From: Saussurea involucrata
Lineage: Eukaryota; Streptophyta; Magnoliopsida; Asterales; Asteraceae
NCBI GenBank assembly: GCA_033807775.1
Contig: CM066321.1
Span: 41,826,850-41,890,849, forward strand
Direction: 5' to 3'
Length of the DNA: 64,000 nucleotides
Positions 9,704 to 20,052 of this stretch are shown in pieces. The position numbers were made by a program, and so were the translations under genes. The notes beneath the pieces were generated by a model. The model had not been told where the DNA came from. It made no database searches and saw only the letters and a list, made by a program, of their open reading frames with translations. Numbering within the stretch: the stretch's first letter is position 1; every line of letters begins with the position of its first letter.

Positions 9704-10867
9704 TCAGAAGTTGATTGTTACATCGATAACTTCTATCAGTCTGTCGGCAAGACTTTGATTCATGAGCTTTGATCCTCTGTGCTCCACTAGTATCGTTCTA
9801 AACTCTGTCAAAGTACTTATTGCGTACTTCTGACAGTCCATCTCTACGAACAACTTTGATTTACCAGAAGGATCTAGAAATACTAACCCGACCCTTGGAT
9901 TTGTGATGATTGAGTTTGGTGTAGCAGAGGGAGGGCAGTAGTCTTCTGGTGGTTGAACATTTAAGCTCTTTACTACAAGATCTCGAGCCAATTGAAAATC
10001 TACCATGCTGTATAGCAGAAGCTTTTCGCGTATGGCTTTTCTTATCACTCTGTAGGTTCTGCGAACTTCGTCGGTTGTGAAGTTCTCTTTTGTCCATTCC
10101 AGAAGTTCAGGTAGATCATAAGGATTGAGATTCCTAAGATCTGTATCAGCAAATTGGTTCTCTGATCTGTCCTCTCTTTTGACCTTGTAGATGTTGTAGG
10201 ATAGTCTAGGCCAGCTTCTGGTTTTTGAGAACTTACAATATAGGACTTTGACGATCTTGGATGTTGAGAAGACTTCATGTTTAGGCTTGGGTTTTGTTCT
10301 GGTGAAGAGGTTTTCGAGGTCAGCATGAAAGTCAGGGTCTTGAATGGTTGGTTCTGATTGATCCATTATGCCCATTCTGCTCTAGAGGTACCTGTATACC
10401 ACTTCTTCCATTTGTTGTGGTGGTGGTTGAGGTAAGGTTCTGCGTAGAGCATCCATTTGGTTCATGACTTGTGCCACTCGATCCTCTGACGGTTTTGTCT
10501 TTGGATCCAGAACAGGAATATCTGACAGAGATTTAGTGCCGAAAGCCCAGTCTTCTTCTTCAGGCTTTGGTGTCTTATACGCATCGAAAGAGTTCTTCAT
10601 CAGTTTTTCTGTTGAAGGTTGATGCTTGGGCTTTTTCTTCTGCGATTCCTCTATCACAATTCCTCTTCCCTTGTCTTTTGCCTTCGGCTATTCTGCTTGT
10701 TGAGATGAGGTTGCCTCTGTAGGATTTCACTCTTGAGTCTCATAGGGCCTTGTTGTTGATGTTTCTGTTGGTTTGGGGATTGCCTCTGTTGGTTCCGACA
10801 CTTGAGTTTCAGAGGGCTTGATTGGTGATTTGGGTTTGGGTTCTGTTGGAGAGGTTTAAGTTGTTTT
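9704..10867 (-). pseudogene. C-terminal part of the accessory ORF (ORF2) of Copia copy A
   Basis: The frame matches the end of ORF2 in copy B (12131-13470). It holds the FTRTKPK block, the NPYDLPELL block, the REKLLLYSMVDFQL block and the PPEDYCPP...GLVF...MDCQKYA block. In-frame stops include TAG at 10382-10384 and TAG at 10688-10690. The frame ends at 9704 and is followed by about 225 bp of 3' untranslated sequence up to the polypurine tract. The upstream part is displaced by the B/C dimer at 10868. The function of this protein is unknown. Confidence 0.75.
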
Positions 10868-11719
10868 TGTTGGTTCCCGGTTTTGTTTAAACAAGATTAT
10901 CAGATCTATTAGTTCAAGTTTGAGTTTGATGCGGAAGCGTATTTGAAGAACTAACAGATATGTTTGATAGATTTAGAACATAATATAAATAAACAGTGAA
11001 CAGGAAATAATATCTCAAAGTTTACTGAATATATATATTAAGAACAGATTCAAGAATAGTGAGTAAGCAAAGCTTTTTAAAACAGATATGACTCTCAAAG
11101 TGTTTAAAGCTTGTGATGTTTTTCTCTCTTGAATTCTTGTTTCGATTGTTCGATTGATCGATCGATGGATAGATAGATAGGAAGAACTCAACATGAGTCT
11201 TCCTTATATACTACTTTAAGGGGATCATAAAGCATATGCTACTATTCACAAAGGACGGTATGAATAGTTGGACGGATGGCATGAACAGTTGGATGTGCTG
11301 TATTGCATTTAATGCAGCAGACGTCTATTATGTACTAAGCCCTATTGAATCCAACCAGAGTTTGACACGTTGCAGTTGGACAGGGCATGCTACCATGCAA
11401 GTTGATGAACAGGTCCTGTAACAGTAGCAAGATATTATAAATATCTTTTAAGTCTTTGTTGAAGACCGTAGAGGCTCTGTGAAGTGCCACAGAGGTTCTG
11501 CGGTTTGGTCCTTAGAAGAGCAGTCTTCACCGGATTCCGAGTCTTTGGTCTTCTTTGCGCGTATGACAGAGCTTCTGTAGGGCGCCTCTTTAGCTTCTGT
11601 AGCTTCTTGACCTTGATCTCTCGGTAAGTTCGGCAGAGCCTCTGTAAGAGGATTTCTTCACTTAGCCTATTTTTCACTACTTCTAAATACTTCTATGATT
11701 AGGAAGATTGAAGCTAACA
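10868..11719 (-). repeat. 3' LTR of Copia B
   Basis: This 852-bp LTR has ends TGTTAGC...CCAACA on the minus strand. It differs from the 25419-26283 copy at roughly a dozen positions plus a 12-13-bp duplication. A TATA box (TATATAAGG on the minus strand) lies at plus positions 11202-11210. Confidence 0.92.
11202..11210 (-). promoter_or_regulatory. LTR TATA box, Copia B 3' LTR
   Basis: The minus strand reads TATATAAGG inside the LTR, matching the copy at 25765-25773. It is the likely core promoter of the genomic RNA. Confidence 0.65.
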
Positions 11720-11987
11720 GTTTTACTCAGATATTTTCTTTTGTGACCAATGGTGTTGGTTTTTAGGTTGGTTTTGGGTGTTGGGGAAGGTAGTTCATCT
11801 TCGGAGGATGTCAGAAGGTGGACTTCTTCTTGGTTTTGGACATATTTTTCAAATACAGAAGGAGTTTCCACAGAGGTGGGTGTTGCCTCTGTGGTATTCT
11901 GTTTTTGAACCTGGATTGTTTCTGGTATTTGGGTTTCTTCAGAGATTATTTCCATAGAGGTAGGTGTTGCCTCTGTGAACAATTGTT
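11683..11987 (-). pseudogene. C-type 3' tail of ORF2 grafted on Copia B
   Basis: From 11720 to about 11987 the sequence is almost identical to the last 267 bp of copy C (26284-26550), with a TEATPTSVE repeat protein fragment whose stop lies in the LTR at 11683. At about 11987 it switches abruptly to B/A-type sequence. The same peptide region also exists in B at 13640-13700, so B carries both versions. Confidence 0.7.
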
Positions 11988-12130
11988 TAGTTAGGCTAAG
12001 TTAGATAAGACAGAGGTTAAACAATACCTCGAAAGTTCTGTCATTCAGAAATATGCCAGAGGCATTTTACATTTGAGTACAATGAAAGATAAATTGTTGA
12101 CTTGGTTTGCAGAGATTTGAGGTTTGAGAA

Positions 12131-15100
12131 TCAGATTTTGGTATCTTTGAAATCGTTGTAGCTTCTGTTGTCTCTTCCGATTCTTCCGATCTCTTTGTAG
12201 AAACTGATGCAGAGTTCTCTTAGGCGAATTGTGGCATCAATCTCTCTGATGAAAGTATCTGCAGCATCTCTATCCATTTTCTCTGTACCTCTATATTTTA
12301 CAAGGCTTGCTCTGAACTTGTTCAGAGTAGTAGTTGCGTACTTCTGACAATCCATGCACACAAATAGTTTGATTTCGCCTTGTGGGTTTTGAAATACTAA
12401 CCCGAATCTTGGTTCTGTAATGATAGATTTGGGCACGGCGTCGGGTGGGCAGCGATCTTCTGGTGGTCGTAAATTTAGATGTTTGAGAACAAGATCCTTT
12501 CCCAGTTGAAAATCTATCATATGAAGATCATAAGCTTTTCCCTCATTGCTTTTCTTAATAGTTGATAGGCTCTGGTGTTTGCCTCTGTGTTGTAGTTGTC
12601 CTTTGTCCATTGCAGAAGGTCAGGTAGATCATAAGGATTGATATTTCTTAGGTCAGCATCAGCGAAGGTGGTTTCTGAATTGTCTTCTCTTCTGAATTTG
12701 TAAAGATTGTACCTGACCCTTGGATAGGTTCTTGTAAAGGAGAACTTGCAGAAGATTACCTTTTTGATCTTGTGGATTGAGAAGACATCTGCTTTGGTTC
12801 TTGGCTTTGTCCTTGTGAAGATGTTCTCAAATTCTTCTCTGATCCTTGAATCTGTCACATGATCTGTTGGATGATTGGTCTGAAAGGTTTGTTTATAGAG
12901 GTATTTGTATACCACTTCTTCCATCTCTTCATGTGTTGGACCAAGTTGTGGTACTTGTCTTCTGAGACTCTCCATCTGTTGAACAACTTCTGCAGCTCTA
13001 CCTGTTAGTGGAATGTCTGACAGAGGCTTCAATCCATATGCCCAGTTAACTTCTTCAGGCTTTGGAGTTTGGAAGGCATCAAAGGCGCTCTTCATCAATT
13101 TCTCTGTAGGCTTGGGCAATGATTTCTTTTTCTTGGGCTCTTCTGTTAGTATTGCTTTGCCCTTGTCTTTGGCTTCTGGAGGTGCATAACCTGTTTCTTC
13201 TGTAGGTTTGGAGGTTGGTGCTTCTGTTGGCTTGATGGTTGCCTCTATAGGTTTTGACACTTGTGTTTTAGAGGACTTTTGTGGCGATGGTTCTGTTGTC
13301 TTGAGTTGCTCTGTATCCTCTGTTGGAGGTTCTTTGGTGACTTCTTCTGTGAGCTCTATTTCTGTTGGTGAAGATTGGACATCGAATCTTCTTGCCATTT
13401 TGAAAGCTAATGTGAACTTGTGCCTTTCTTCTTCTCTCTGCGACATTCGATCAGTCATTGTATTGTGCATCTTTCTCAGAATAGAAAAAGCAGAGGTCGC
13501 AGAGGTCGTTGCTCTTTTTGGTTTGGTGGCAATCTACTTTCTTCTTGGTATGGTTTGGGGTTTTTCTATTGATTTTGTTGAAGGACTCTTTTCCAAGTTG
13601 ATTACCACAGGGGTGGTTGTTGCCTCTGTGGTATGCTGATCAGCTTCTAGAATATTTGTTTCTTCAGGACTTGATTCCACAGAGATGGGTGTTGTCTCTG
13701 TGGTCTGTTGATTTTGTTGTTGGTCTTGGGTTTGTTCTGGAGGGGCTTGACTGATTGGTTCTGCTGCGATTGGTGGATCTTGTATTCCTCTGGTCGTAGC
13801 TTTCTCCCTTATATTCTCCCCCTCAGGATTATCTGATGGACCTGGATGGTCATCATCAGAGTCATCCTGACTTTTATCAGAAGTACCCTCTGCTCTGCAG
13901 GAAGCTCTGGGTTTCTTTGGTAGTTCTGCTCCTGCGGCCATCAACTTCGCACATACATCATCACAGAGGCCGAAAAGAGTTGCAAGCTCTGCTTATGTGT
14001 TGAAGCGCATTCTGCCGACACTTTTTCTGAACTCTTTGACGTAGTTGGCATTTGCAGTAGTGAAGGAGACAATGACCTGGTTTATGACATTTTGGTCGAG
14101 CTCTGTTAGCTGTGCTCTGGTCATGTAGTCTTTAGGCTGCATCAGTATTGTGTTGCGCATTGTTTCTTCTTGAACGTTTTGCAGAGCCTTCTGTAGATCT
14201 GCGGGTGTGATGCTCTGTGATTTGTTGGATTGCTTGTTCATTTGTTCAAGGAAATGTTTTACTGATTCCTTGAATGCATAAGTTGCAGCTATTCCAAAAT
14301 CTTTAGCAGCAGAAGTGGCTGTTGTTGTTGCAGTTGTTTGCGTAGAAGATTTCATCTCTGTGATGGCTGTTTTCACCTCTGTGGACAGATTGTCCATTTT
14401 GGTGTTCAGATTCAGCATGGCCGTTGATGTTTTCTATGCAAAAGATGTGAAAGAGCTTTGCAACTCTTTCATGGTTTGGTTCACAGAGGTGACAAGGGTT
14501 TGGAACTCATCCCTTGATACTTGTGTCCCTGGTGTAACCTCTGGAGGAACACATTCGTCTTCAGAGTGAGTCCCTGCTCCTGGGACACCTTCGTTCACCC
14601 TTGTTTGTACGTTGGGGGTGGAAGGATTTCCATCTGATCTTCGAGCAGAAGCATCTAGTGCTTCAGACTCTACAGAAGTTATGTGAACGACATTGTCTAG
14701 ATCCACTCCAGAGGTGGGTACTAGATTATCCTTCTGTTGACTCGGAGACTTGTCTAGAGTCTCTTCATCGTTGTGCTCACTACTTCTCTCTGAAAGAAGG
14801 GTTGGCCCTAGTTGTGTGCGTGTGGCAGAAGAAACGAATTCCTCTGTAGGGTGTTCTGTTGTGATATGGGGCGATTGGTCACGAACTATAGGTGAGTCTC
14901 TCTGAGGAGACTCCCTAGGAATGGATTCCCCGGTTTCTGTGGGCGCAGAAGTCGAAAGAGTGACTTCTGGCTGGATGGGTTGGGTTTGGATCGAGCTGTG
15001 CTGCTCTATTTCAATAACTCCTTCTGCAGCTAGACCCGTGGAGTTAGATGTGTGGGTTGCACTGGGAGGGGGTGAGGGATGTGTGCCTTCTTCATCTTCG

Positions 15101-17157
15101 GCATCTTTTTCTTTTATATTTTCTTTTCCTCCAGATGTTTCTACCCTATCCACTGTTGAAGTTCTTTGCTCTGTGCCTAAGAAGTCATACATTTGATGAG
15201 ATCCGTATAACTTCATGACATGTGGATGATAGAGACCTTTTCGTATCCAGACAGCTTCTTCTTCGTCTGAATCTATCTCTGAGACCTCCATTCTTGTCTA
15301 TGTTACTTCATCTCTATTCCACTGAGCTTCTGTTTGTCCTATTTCTTCTGAAGCTGGGCTTGGACTCCTTCTGTGAACGTCCAATCCTTGCTGAATGAAG
15401 GGGTTCTGTAGAATAATAGGTGCCTCAGCTGATTGATCTCTGGGTGTTTGATCATCTTCTTGCAGATGTGTGTCAATGCCGGAAATAGAGAAGTATTGTT
15501 CTTCTGGGGAATGGTGGTTGAGAGGTTGTGTCGTCCACCCTGCTGTATTTAAAGTGTTGGCAATGTCGGGGTTCTGTAGGAAATCGTTAATGTTTCCTTG
15601 GTGAGCAAATCGATCCGGGGATTGATGGGGCGATTGATATCCCTCTTCTGTCATTTCTTCTTCTGCATCTTCTTCTTCTGCAGTTCTTTCTTCTGCGATT
15701 GCTTCCTCTTCTATGGTAACCAATTTTTCAAGTGGTTTACCATGCTTCTTTTTGGATTTCCTCCTCTTTGGTTTTGGTGCCCCTTCCTCTGTAGTTTTTG
15801 ATTTTCTTTTCTTCTTCTGTTTTGGAGAAGAGGGAGGAGCAGAGGAGTCAATTTCCGTGGCATGAGGAGGTGAAGGTTGATCTTCTGCAGCGCTTGTAGA
15901 GGTGCCTTCTGCAGTTTTCCTCCTTTTTGATTTTGAAGAGGACTTCTTTCCCATGAGCTCTGCACGTTTGGCTATGAAGCTGAGTTGAATAGCCATGTGT
16001 TTTGCTAATTTGTTATCTTTTTCTTCTTGAGTGGAAAGAGGTTCTGCAATCATTGTTCCTAGGGGGACACCTAAACGCGGGGGTGTCATAAGACTCGGTT
16101 TAGGAGTTCTATGATCGCGTATATACTCTTTCTTAAGGGTTTTATTCTTGGCATACCTCAGAAGTTTCTTTGACAAAGGTTTGCAGTGTGTGTAGCCATC
16201 TACATGATCAGTGGGAATATTTTTTCTCATTGGGAACTGTTTGGGAATTGGCCCTTCCATTGGCCATTTCTCTATTAGCAACAGAGGTTCGAACAAGACT
16301 CCCAGTATTCTTTGGAATTGCAGAGGTGGTAGAAACTTAGGATCGTTCTCTTTGACCCTTCTTGTGTTGTTCTTTCTGTCGATGGTGTTAATGATCTCTT
16401 GCATCATTATGGTCGCATAATCCAGTGGGAGATCATAGTAAACCCCATACATGATGGTCAATATCTGATGTGAGCTATGGTCAATACTGCCTATCTTCCC
16501 TGTCAGACATCTGTTAAGAATTGAGAACAAGGTGTTCCACAGAGGTGGTAATCTGCCTCTGCGTAAGTCATTTCTCTTCCTCAGTGGTGTGTTGTACCCA
16601 AGTATTTCTAGGAAACGACAGATCTTGTCGTCTGTTGGTTGCTCTGCGTACTTCTTTAATCCAAGAAGACCCCTTGCTGGTAGGTTGAATTCAAGTGAGA
16701 ACATTGTTTTATTGAACTTGATTTCCAGATGCTCAGATTTGTCGGGTTTTGAAATGTATCCTTTGATAAGAGAATCATCTTTATCAAATCGGCAACTTTG
16801 CCAAAACTGGTTCAGATATCTTACTGGAATTTTCTTTGGGGTTCTTGAGAGTAAAGGGAAGAGGATATGATTTTCCATTATGTTTAGAAGAATGGCATGG
16901 GCTTCGCCGAAAGCAGTGGGTGAGGGGACTAAATAGCAATTGTTGGATTTGATTGGTAGTACTTTTTCGAAATGATCCTTTGCTATGAAGTTTTGAAGAT
17001 GTGTGGTTGGAGCAAAGTCTGTTGAATCGCCGGAATCTTCTAGTTCAATGTTTTGGGCAGGGTTGGGGTTTTCTGAATGTTCAGAATGAGCAGGTGAATG
17101 TTCTAGTGAGGTCGCCGGAGAGTGTGCAGGGGAGATAGCTTGAGAAGATGAAGCCAT
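12131..17157 (-). pseudogene. Giant accessory ORF (ORF2) of Copia B, broken by stops
   Basis: One frame runs from the ATG at 17157 down to about 12535, interrupted only by in-frame stops: TAG at 15298, TAG at 14434, TAA at 13993 and TAG at 13534. A frameshift near 12535 then leads into the last segment, which ends at 12131. Together this is about 1670 codons. Copy C reads through at the positions of the 14434 and 13993 stops. Regions in order: a conserved globular domain (residues 50-370), basic nuclear-signal-like clusters, a Thr/Glu/Ser/Pro-rich linker, a short coiled coil, another acidic linker, and a C-terminal domain shared with copy A. No signal peptide or transmembrane segment is visible, so calling it env would rest only on its position after pol. 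Confidence 0.75.
15298..17157 (-). CDS. ORF2 N-terminal open segment of Copia B (619 aa)
   Basis: This is the longest uninterrupted part of ORF2, starting MASSSQAISPAHS, a start also present in copy C at 41394. Residues 50-370 contain RYLNQFWQSCRF, a LEILGY motif, RGRLPPLWNTLF and a YGVYYDLPLDYATIMMQEI block. I know a similar layout from proteins attached to daisy-family Copia elements, of unknown function. Residues 420-480 hold two strong Lys/Arg clusters (KKKRKSK, KPKRRKSKKK) that look like nuclear localisation signals. An acidic stretch follows. A TAG ends the segment, and the next codon triplets continue in the same frame. Confidence 0.7.
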   Translation of the reverse strand: MASSSQAISPAHSPATSLEHSPAHSEHSENPNPAQNIELEDSGDSTDFAPTTHLQNFIAKDHFEKVLPIKSNNCYLVPSPTAFGEAHAILLNIMENHILFPLLSRTPKKIPVRYLNQFWQSCRFDKDDSLIKGYISKPDKSEHLEIKFNKTMFSLEFNLPARGLLGLKKYAEQPTDDKICRFLEILGYNTPLRKRNDLRRGRLPPLWNTLFSILNRCLTGKIGSIDHSSHQILTIMYGVYYDLPLDYATIMMQEIINTIDRKNNTRRVKENDPKFLPPLQFQRILGVLFEPLLLIEKWPMEGPIPKQFPMRKNIPTDHVDGYTHCKPLSKKLLRYAKNKTLKKEYIRDHRTPKPSLMTPPRLGVPLGTMIAEPLSTQEEKDNKLAKHMAIQLSFIAKRAELMGKKSSSKSKRRKTAEGTSTSAAEDQPSPPHATEIDSSAPPSSPKQKKKRKSKTTEEGAPKPKRRKSKKKHGKPLEKLVTIEEEAIAEERTAEEEDAEEEMTEEGYQSPHQSPDRFAHQGNINDFLQNPDIANTLNTAGWTTQPLNHHSPEEQYFSISGIDTHLQEDDQTPRDQSAEAPIILQNPFIQQGLDVHRRSPSPASEEIGQTEAQWNRDEVT

Positions 17158-17239
17158 TTGGTACTGAGAATAAGAAAATTGCAGGTTTCGCCGGAGAAGA
17201 ATGAGAGTTTGTAAAAAGTTTATGAGAGGGTAAGCTTGG

Positions 17240-17247
17240 TTTTTATA
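17240..17247 (-). promoter_or_regulatory. Candidate internal TATA box upstream of ORF2, Copia B
   Basis: The minus strand reads TATAAAAA, 83 bp before the ORF2 ATG. Copy C has TATAAAAT at 41493-41486, 92 bp before its ATG. The flanking spacer is diverged, so a kept TATA at similar spacing supports a separate ORF2 transcript. This is inference only. Confidence 0.5.
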
Positions 17248-17420
17248 GGAGGGTAAAACGGTAGAATTCGAAAGAGTAAAATATATGGCAATGGATTAAA
17301 ATTTGGAATCCGAACTCAAGTTAGAACGGCAGGTTCAACTTTCCACAGAAAACATTCCATGTACGCCCAATGAAAATGGGACACGTAGGCCATGTCAGAG
17401 GATGACAGGACATCGTGTGC

Positions 17421-17430
17421 GGCCCATTAA
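17421..17430 (-). promoter_or_regulatory. Conserved GGCCCATTAA block (site II-like), Copia B
   Basis: GGCCCATTAATGC is kept in copies B and C (41660-41670) about 270 bp before the ORF2 start. TGGGCC/GGCCCA is the core of plant site II promoter elements bound by TCP factors. Binding here is not shown. Confidence 0.4.
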
Positions 17431-17744
17431 TGCTAGGCGTGTGGGGTTATTCTTAGCCACATGTAGTTCACTCTCAGTAAAAGTAACCGTTATTACTACA
17501 GAAATGCCCAAGTAACAGATTGACAGAACTTCTGTAGTTTACAGAGGTTCTGTGATTTTGAAAATCTTTGATGTGTATCCCTTTCTCATATATCTCATTG
17601 TTATCATGACTTCTGTGGGGTTCCTTTTTAACCAAAAAAATTTTGTAAAGGCATTGGAGAGGATCAAATAGGATTTTTAGTTAAGAGTTTTTACTCGCAG
17701 AGGTTTTGTGGCTCTGTTGGAACTTGCAGAAGCTCTGGGAGGGC

Positions 17745-18170
17745 CAACAGAAGCTCTGTGAGGGAAAAAATCTCATAACGAAAATTCTATTAACTTTTCT
17801 GATCATCCAATTTTTGATCTGTTTTAAGAGATGTTTTCGGACATGTTTGAAAGTTAGTGTCCGAAAAAATTGTTATGGAAAAAGTTTTGTTCGAGAAGGT
17901 CATGGTGAGTATTTTTGGTTTCCGAGATAACATTCCAAAAGATCGATAGAGGTTAAAGTTGCGATCTCAGAGCATATTTATGGCAGAGCTTCTGTTGAGC
18001 TCAGCAGAAGCTCTATGACCTTAAATTTCTCATAACTCAAGTTTTATGAAACTTTTTGATCTTTTGATTTTTGAAATGTTATCCACAGTATATTTAGGAC
18101 ATATTTGACAATTTGTGTCCTAGAAAACTGTTTTCAAAAACCTTTTGTGCGAGAGACATACCTTTTGGTT
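17745..18170 (-). repeat. Two diverged spacer repeat units, Copia B
   Basis: Two units, about 262 bp apart, share in order CAGAAGCTCT, TTTCTCATAAC, TTTTTGATC, GGACAT(A/G)TTTGA, a GTCC(T/G)A(G/A)AAAA run, CTGTTTT-like and GTTCGAGA/GTGCGAGAGA. Copy C has three such units, so copy number changes between elements. Confidence 0.65.
17985..18014 (-). other. Perfect 10-bp hairpin in the pol-ORF2 spacer, Copia B
   Basis: AGAGCTTCTG (17985-17994) pairs exactly with CAGAAGCTCT (18005-18014) around a 10-nt loop that itself contains GAGCTC. The copy C counterpart (42243-42272) has a different base pair in the stem but still pairs perfectly. Confidence 0.7.
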
Positions 18171-18744
18171 CTTCTTTTCTAGGCAGTGATGTCTGACTTC
18201 TGTCGATATAGATTCATTGACATTCTTCTTTGGCTTTCCCTTGAAAGTTTTACCTCTGTAGATCATTTCAGGATCCCTTTTTGCTCCCCCTTGATCTAAT
18301 CACCTCTGTAGATCAGAAATTTTTCTTTTGCTCCCCCTTGACCTATTCTTGGATCAAAGAATGATAAGTTTTGCATAGAACATAGGTCATATTTTCCAGA
18401 GGTTCTGTAGGTGTTGTCAGAGGTTCTGAGTAGACTTACAGAAGCTCTGTGATTTTAAGAACTATTTAAGATTGAGAACTTACATACAGAAATAAATTAA
18501 TTAAAGAAAAAATAATTAGAAATATATACATATTTACAGAAGATAAAGCTATACTTACAGAGGATTTTTACGTCATATTGATCATTCCTAACTTACCCAC
18601 CAAGAAATTGAATCTTTTCTCGTCTAAAGCTTTGGTGAATAAGTCCGCGAGTTGGTATTCTGTGGGCACGAAATGCATCTCGATTGTACCGTATTCAACA
18701 TGATGTTTGAAGAAATGGTACCTTATATCGATATGCTTGGTTTT

Positions 18745-19449
18745 TTAGTGTTGCACAGGATTGGCAGAGATAGCAATGGCACTCTTGGAATCACAGAAGA
18801 TAGGTATTTTGAATAGGATGTGGCCGTAGTCTTTTAACTGAGTCTTCATCCATAGAACCTGAGAACAACTGCTAACAGCAGCAACGTATTCAGCTTCTGC
18901 AGTGGATGTTGAGAAACAATTTTGCTTTTTGGAGGTCCAACTGACTAGTTTACCACCTAGGAATTGACAACTCCCAGAGGTACTCTTTCTGTCGAGCATG
19001 CATCCTCCATAGTCTGAATCTGTATAAGCTTTAAGACTAAAACCAGAGTTCTGTGGATACCAGAGACCGAGATTTTTGGTCCCCTTTAGATATCTAAAGA
19101 TTCTTTTCACAGCATTATAGTGTGATTTCTTTGGATTAGCTTGATAACGTGCACAAAGACATGTGGCATGCATAATGTCAGGTCTGCTTGCAGTTAAGTA
19201 TAACAGAGATCCAATCATGCCTCTGTAGAGAGTGCATTCTACAGAGATGCCATCTGGATCTAAGGATAACTTATTTCCAGTGGCCATTGGAGTTTTCATT
19301 GCAGAGGTATCAAAAAGGCTATACTTGAAAAGAATGTCAGAGACATATTTGGCCTGATTTATAAAAATTCTCTCTGATGTTTGTTTGACTTGGACTCCGA
19401 GGAAGAATGTTAGTTCTCCCATCATACTCATTTCAAACTCACTCTGCAT
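18745..19449 (-). CDS. RT end and RNase H segment, Copia B
   Basis: This open segment covers the RT C-terminus (FFLGVQVKQ, YVSDILFKY, TPMATG) and the Copia RNase H domain (GSLLYLTASRPD, KAYTDSDYGG, CQFLGGKLVSWTSKKQ, STAEAEYVA, DSKSAIAI). It ends at TAA after NPVQH, while the reading frame continues open for about 57 codons to 18568. RNase H would remove the RNA strand during reverse transcription. Confidence 0.75.
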   Translation of the reverse strand: MQSEFEMSMMGELTFFLGVQVKQTSERIFINQAKYVSDILFKYSLFDTSAMKTPMATGNKLSLDPDGISVECTLYRGMIGSLLYLTASRPDIMHATCLCARYQANPKKSHYNAVKRIFRYLKGTKNLGLWYPQNSGFSLKAYTDSDYGGCMLDRKSTSGSCQFLGGKLVSWTSKKQNCFSTSTAEAEYVAAVSSCSQVLWMKTQLKDYGHILFKIPIFCDSKSAIAISANPVQH

Positions 19450-19611
19450 GAGTTTTTAAAAACTTTTGCACTCTTCTGTGTTAGAAGACCCAAAAATTAT
19501 GTCGTCCACATAGATCTGTACAAGCATCATTTCACTGTTTTTACGTTTATAGAATAAGGTAGTATCTGTTGTACCTCCGTCGTAGCCATTTACTAGAACA
19601 AAGGTAGAAAG

Positions 19612-20043
19612 TCATTCGTACCATGCTCTTGGAGCCTGTTTCAGTCCGTACAGAGCCTTTTCAAGGTAGTATACATGCATTGGGAACTTTGAGCTTTCAA
19701 ACCCTGGTGGCTGATTTACGTAAACCTCTTCTTGGATTTCACCGTTGAGAAAAGCTGATTTTACGTCCATCTGATAGACTTTAAAACCTCTGTGGGCTGC
19801 GAAGGCTAAGAATATTCTTATTGATTCGAGCCGTGCGACAGGGGCAAAAGTCTCATCGTAGTCTATTCCTTCTTCTTGTCTATATCCCTTGGCCACCAAT
19901 CGTGCTTTGTTTCTGATGACCACTCCATCTTCATCCTTCTTATTTCTGTAGACCCACTTAGTCCCAATGGCCTGTTTCCCTCGTGGCAGAGGTACTAAAG
20001 TCCATACTCTGTTACGCTCAAACTGCAGAAGTTCTTCTTGCAT
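19612..20043 (-). CDS. Reverse transcriptase N-terminal segment, Copia B
   Basis: Contains the Copia RT start: LVPLPRGKQAIGTKWVYRNK, RLVAKGY-QEEGIDY-ETFAPV, a first catalytic block QMDVKSAFLNG, and YGLKQAPRAWY. It stops at 19612 by TGA in a position where copy C has an arginine codon. The YVDD block follows downstream in the same frame. Confidence 0.8.
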   Translation of the reverse strand: MQEELLQFERNRVWTLVPLPRGKQAIGTKWVYRNKKDEDGVVIRNKARLVAKGYRQEEGIDYDETFAPVARLESIRIFLAFAAHRGFKVYQMDVKSAFLNGEIQEEVYVNQPPGFESSKFPMHVYYLEKALYGLKQAPRAWYE

Positions 20044-20052
20044 GGCGTCTAC

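Larger units (their letters stand above)
17158..18567 (-). other. Spacer between pol and ORF2 of Copia B
   Basis: This is 1.4 kb without a coding frame of note. It holds a candidate internal promoter near ORF2 (17240-17430), two copies of a long imperfect repeat (17745-18170), a perfect hairpin (17985-18014), and many ACAGAGG or CAGAAGCTCTG words. Copy C has an equivalent spacer at 41395-43077. Confidence 0.75.

Noticed and set aside
12131..17157. Calling ORF2 a retroviral-type envelope gene
   Set aside because: Only its position after pol supports this. I see no signal peptide, cleavage site or transmembrane helix.
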